From the NCBI GenBank assembly GCA_011364965.1, contig RDOB01000002.1, positions 545,849-609,848 of the forward strand: 64,000 nucleotides of DNA, written 5' to 3'. The translations under genes and the position numbers were made by a program. The notes below the pieces were generated by a model. That model was not told the DNA's origin and made no database searches. It was given only the letters and a program-made list of their open reading frames with translations. This document shows positions 60,764-64,000 of this stretch, piece after piece. This stretch comes from Candidatus Heimdallarchaeota archaeon. GTDB lineage: Archaea; Asgardarchaeota; Heimdallarchaeia; Hodarchaeales; Hodarchaeaceae. Within the stretch, counting starts at the first letter, position 1. The number at the start of each line of letters is the position of its first letter.

Positions 60764-61297
60764 TTACTGATCAAGTATTACGACAGTTCCTGCTATTTGA
60801 TCGCCTATTCGCCGTCCGTTTCCATCAACTAATGCTACCAAATAACAGCAAAGAGTATCTAACCAACCACACAGACAATTTCGAATACAAGATTGGCCAA
60901 TAGTTGCAGGTTCACCAGTACGATAATCAATCACCCTTAAATTCATCAATCCTTTGCCAAAAGATTGGCCATCTCTGATTCCATCTTTCCAAACGCCATA
61001 ACAGAGACAAGCCAAGCCAATACTGGAAAGAAAATTGTCAATACATAATGCCACCAATCGTTCTGCAATAGGCGCCTTCAATCTTGGATGATAAGGTCTA
61101 GATCGGTACTGGGGGCTATAAGCTTGTTGAGGCTGGAATTTTGGTGATGGAGGAGAAGCTTCCCATGAACTAGTCACTCTCTTAGGGGAAGGGTGAGATT
61201 CAGGAAGTTTTTTGCCACAGTTTAAGCAATAGATACTATCCCGATCAACTTCTGCTCCACAGAAAGGACAATAACTTGTCATTATTTTTCGCTCCAA
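60764..61297 (-). CDS. Zinc-ribbon + RDD-family membrane protein
   Basis: N-terminal CPFCGAEVDRDSIYCLNCGKKL; RDD motif VWKDGIRDGQSFGKGLMNLRVIDY; paralog of 58096-58422. Confidence 0.8.
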   Translation of the reverse strand: MERKIMTSYCPFCGAEVDRDSIYCLNCGKKLPESHPSPKRVTSSWEASPPSPKFQPQQAYSPQYRSRPYHPRLKAPIAERLVALCIDNFLSSIGLACLCYGVWKDGIRDGQSFGKGLMNLRVIDYRTGEPATIGQSCIRNCLCGWLDTLCCYLVALVDGNGRRIGDQIAGTVVILDQ

Positions 61298-61488
61298 TTT
61301 TAATTTAATTACTCTACAAATTCCAAGTCTATTATTAAAAACTTATGCTCATCAGAGGGTATTCGTTATAATATTGTATTTAATTCTTAATTATCTAAAT
61401 ATTCATACATAATCTTTAAGTTAGAATCAATTTACAATTTAGAATACGTTGAAGAACGATATTCATTTGATAAATCTTAATCCAGAAT

Positions 61489-62646
61489 GTGGCAGTAAAC
61501 GTGAAGAAATTCCATCGTCCTAAATTTGTGGATATTACTCCTGAGACCGAAAGGTTGAAAGATCTTGACCATTTTTGGATCTTACTTGATCATTGCCGAG
61601 AACTAGGGATGTGGAGATTCTCTTATGTTTCAGAAGATGAAACGGGAGAATATATACCTTCGCGACAGGTTCGATTTACAGAACCTATTTTGATGATTCA
61701 TGGTGAAGGAACTTCTCATACTTTGTTTAATTGGACTGCGCGCGAATATTGGTTTTCAGGATTTAGGTTTCTCTTTGCATTAGATGTTGAGGATGTTTCT
61801 GATATTCAGCGGTCTGCAGATAGAGTTGCGCGAGCCATAGAAGAGATAAAAACTATTACAAATGCTCATAGAATCTCTGTTATTGCCCATTCCGTAGGAG
61901 GGGTTATAGCACGATATTATACTAAATTCACAGAAGGAGCTGATAGTAACATCCGAATATTGGCAATGATTGGCGCTCCTCATGATAAATCACAGTTTTC
62001 TAAGAAATTGCAGAGCTCTCACCATGATAAACCTGAAATACTTCGTGCTTTAGATTACTTAGAAGATATTAATTCAACTATTACTGAAAAAGAGCTATAT
62101 TATCTCACGCAAGTTAATATTGGCGGGGGACCTTGGACCATCAAAGATAAATTCGGAGAATCACGTTTTATTCCTTTATCTGACGCTTTGAATATCATGG
62201 TAAGTCAAACTCACATGAGAATCCATAGACATAAGGTAACATTTCAAACCTTGAAACCTTACCTCATTCCAACAGTTGCAGTTTTTAAAGTCCGCTTATT
62301 GGCAATTTCAGGAATAAAGGATCCATTAGTATTCCGAATTCATTATAAGGGTAATATTACACAAAAATATCCTAAGAATGGCGCGATTCGCACCCCAACA
62401 GATCAATCTGGTCCATTTTTATTAGAGATACCTATTATAATGTTTATGAATTCCTATTCTCTCTCTCAAGAAGCACAACCTAAAATTGCCATTTATCCTT
62501 TTTTAACTGATGGAGTCAAACAAAAAGGGTTGGGTAAGATCGAAATGACTATTGATTGTCAAAAACTGCCATGTGTTAGTTATTTTACATTTGTAGGTGA
62601 AAACCATGAAAGGGTGGATTTTGCAGTTTACAGTTACATTCCTTAA
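61489..62646 (+). CDS. Alpha/beta hydrolase, lipase-like
   Basis: PILMIHGEGTSHTLFNW; nucleophile elbow VIAHSVGGVIARYY; GTG start. Confidence 0.75.
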   Translation: MAVNVKKFHRPKFVDITPETERLKDLDHFWILLDHCRELGMWRFSYVSEDETGEYIPSRQVRFTEPILMIHGEGTSHTLFNWTAREYWFSGFRFLFALDVEDVSDIQRSADRVARAIEEIKTITNAHRISVIAHSVGGVIARYYTKFTEGADSNIRILAMIGAPHDKSQFSKKLQSSHHDKPEILRALDYLEDINSTITEKELYYLTQVNIGGGPWTIKDKFGESRFIPLSDALNIMVSQTHMRIHRHKVTFQTLKPYLIPTVAVFKVRLLAISGIKDPLVFRIHYKGNITQKYPKNGAIRTPTDQSGPFLLEIPIIMFMNSYSLSQEAQPKIAIYPFLTDGVKQKGLGKIEMTIDCQKLPCVSYFTFVGENHERVDFAVYSYIP

Positions 62647-62661
62647 AAAGGAGCAGCGTGG

Positions 62662-63426
62662 TTGAATCAACTAGTACGCAAAGCTGCAGAATTAATTGCA
62701 TATTCACATAATATTGTAACATTAACAGGAGCTGGAGTAAGTACAGAATCAGGAATATCCGATTTTAGAAGCCCTGGGGGTCTTTGGGAGAGATTTGATT
62801 CTTCTGAATATGCTGAATATTCAGCATTCTTGACTCATCCTGAAAAATTTTGGAGCATGCATCGGGAATTATCAACAGTTATATTGAGGGCGGAACCTAA
62901 TGATGCGCACAAGGTATTAAGTGCCTTAGAAATCGAAATGAAAAAGAATATGGTTATTATTACTCAAAATGTGGACTTTTTACACTCCAGAGCTGGCAAT
63001 TCCCGAGTTTTGGAACTTCATGGATCAGGAGAAACATCCAAGTGTCTTGATTGTGGAAAAATCTTTCATTATCTCGAACTAGCTCAATTTCTTGAGAAAA
63101 ATACCACTGTCCCACGGTGTGATGTTTGTAATGGACTAATAAAACCAAATGTGGTTCTTTTTGGAGAATCCCTTCCAACAGGGGTATATATAGAGGCTCG
63201 TGAAGCTATATCATCAGCTGATTTATTGCTTATTATTGGTAGTAGTCTAACCGTAACTCCTGCAGCTTTTCTTCCTCACATTGCATTAGAAAGAAAAATT
63301 CCAATTATTATAATAAATCGTGAACCTATACCAATGGATGATTTTGCAGAAGTCGTTATCCATCGGACTGCGGGTATAGTTCTAAAAGAAATTTATAATG
63401 AGATAAAGAATATTATAATTAAGTAG
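62662..63426 (+). CDS. cobB: Sir2-family NAD-dependent protein deacylase
   Basis: LTGAGVSTESGISDFRSPGGLW, ITQNVDFLHSRAGNSRVLELHGS, zinc CLDCGK...CDVCNG, KPNVVLFGESLP. Confidence 0.94.
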   Translation: MNQLVRKAAELIAYSHNIVTLTGAGVSTESGISDFRSPGGLWERFDSSEYAEYSAFLTHPEKFWSMHRELSTVILRAEPNDAHKVLSALEIEMKKNMVIITQNVDFLHSRAGNSRVLELHGSGETSKCLDCGKIFHYLELAQFLEKNTTVPRCDVCNGLIKPNVVLFGESLPTGVYIEAREAISSADLLLIIGSSLTVTPAAFLPHIALERKIPIIIINREPIPMDDFAEVVIHRTAGIVLKEIYNEIKNIIIK

Positions 63427-63445
63427 CTATTGTTCGTGGATCAAG

Positions 63446-64000
63446 GTGAAAATACAATTCAGATGTATTGCTTCTGGAAGTAATGGAAATTGTGCTTACA
63501 TATCTACTCCAGAAGGTGTTTTATTGGTTGATGCGGGAATAAGCACGAGAAGAATTCTTAATGCATTATCAGAAGATAAAATTCGATCAAAGGATATTTT
63601 GGGCATCTGCGTCAGTCATGCTCATTCTGATCACATAATGGGGCTTCCAGTTTTATCTACTAGACTTAAAGTTCCCGTATTATGCTCAACAGAAACCAAA
63701 ACAATACTTCAACGATTTAATAGATATGATAGGCGATGGAATGCAATAGCTCAACATTCAATCAATTTTGATTTCAATAAAGCCTTTTTTATAGGCCCAT
63801 TCACTATTAAAATGATAAAAACAATTCATGATGTTGAAGGATCTACTTCTTTTCAGATTGGATACAATGACGAATTTATTACGACTCTCACAGACACTGG
63901 TCAACTCCTGTCTCACCATATTAAATCTATGGCTGAAAGTTTCCTTGTTCTTCTAGAAATGAATCATGATATTCCATCTTTAATCGCTTCTCGAAGGCCA
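63446..64000 (+). CDS. MBL-fold metallohydrolase, 3' truncated by window end
   Basis: GTG start; MKIQFRCIASGSNGNCAYISTPEGVLLVDAGIS...CVSHAHSDHIMGLPV (HxHxDH); open to window end. Confidence 0.85.
   Translation, partial: MKIQFRCIASGSNGNCAYISTPEGVLLVDAGISTRRILNALSEDKIRSKDILGICVSHAHSDHIMGLPVLSTRLKVPVLCSTETKTILQRFNRYDRRWNAIAQHSINFDFNKAFFIGPFTIKMIKTIHDVEGSTSFQIGYNDEFITTLTDTGQLLSHHIKSMAESFLVLLEMNHDIPSLIASRRP

Noticed and set aside
1-64000. Global reassignment of TGA to Trp
   Set aside because: Several confident genes end at TGA (small Zn protein 10840, MoaD 14777, GTPase 24359, sufC 26434, 40314, RHH 43246, HyuB 49118); in sufC readthrough would fuse it in frame to sufB. Only local readthrough or pseudogenes remain plausible.
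1-64000. CRISPR arrays, rRNA, tRNA genes
   Set aside because: No regularly spaced repeats and no convincing cloverleaf found in the intergenic gaps; GTTCGA/GTTCAA matches (e.g. 29071, 56142) lack acceptor and anticodon stems.

Overview
Low-GC archaeal chromosomal window with densely packed genes on both strands. No rRNA, tRNA or CRISPR array was recognised. Gene content suggests an Asgard-type archaeon (inference): a Rag/Arf-like GTPase fused to a longin/roadblock-like domain, stand-alone longin-like proteins, a protein with two PARP-type zinc fingers, a tandem histone-fold protein, an OB-fold SSB with an Arg/Gly-rich tail, Dph2, Sir2, and a two-gene version of the eukaryotic AASS (LKR + SDH) lysine pathway. 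Metabolic genes include a form IV-like RuBisCO-like protein, a tungsten AOR/MoaD/acyl-CoA synthetase cluster divergent from SCP2 and Fe-ADH, SufCB, HyuAB plus glycerate 2-kinase, GTP-PEPCK and a P-type Ca2+-ATPase. The best second-look items are the double PARP-type zinc finger protein (40.4-41.2 kb), the split AASS operon (31.9-34.6 kb), the GTPase-longin fusion whose P-loop is missed by the ORF track (24.36-25.38 kb), the UvrC-like protein lacking its nuclease half (51.8-52.8 kb), the histone doublet, the substituted RuBisCO-like active site, and in-frame UGA codons in two otherwise readable loci. All family calls come from reading motifs by eye; no database search was run.
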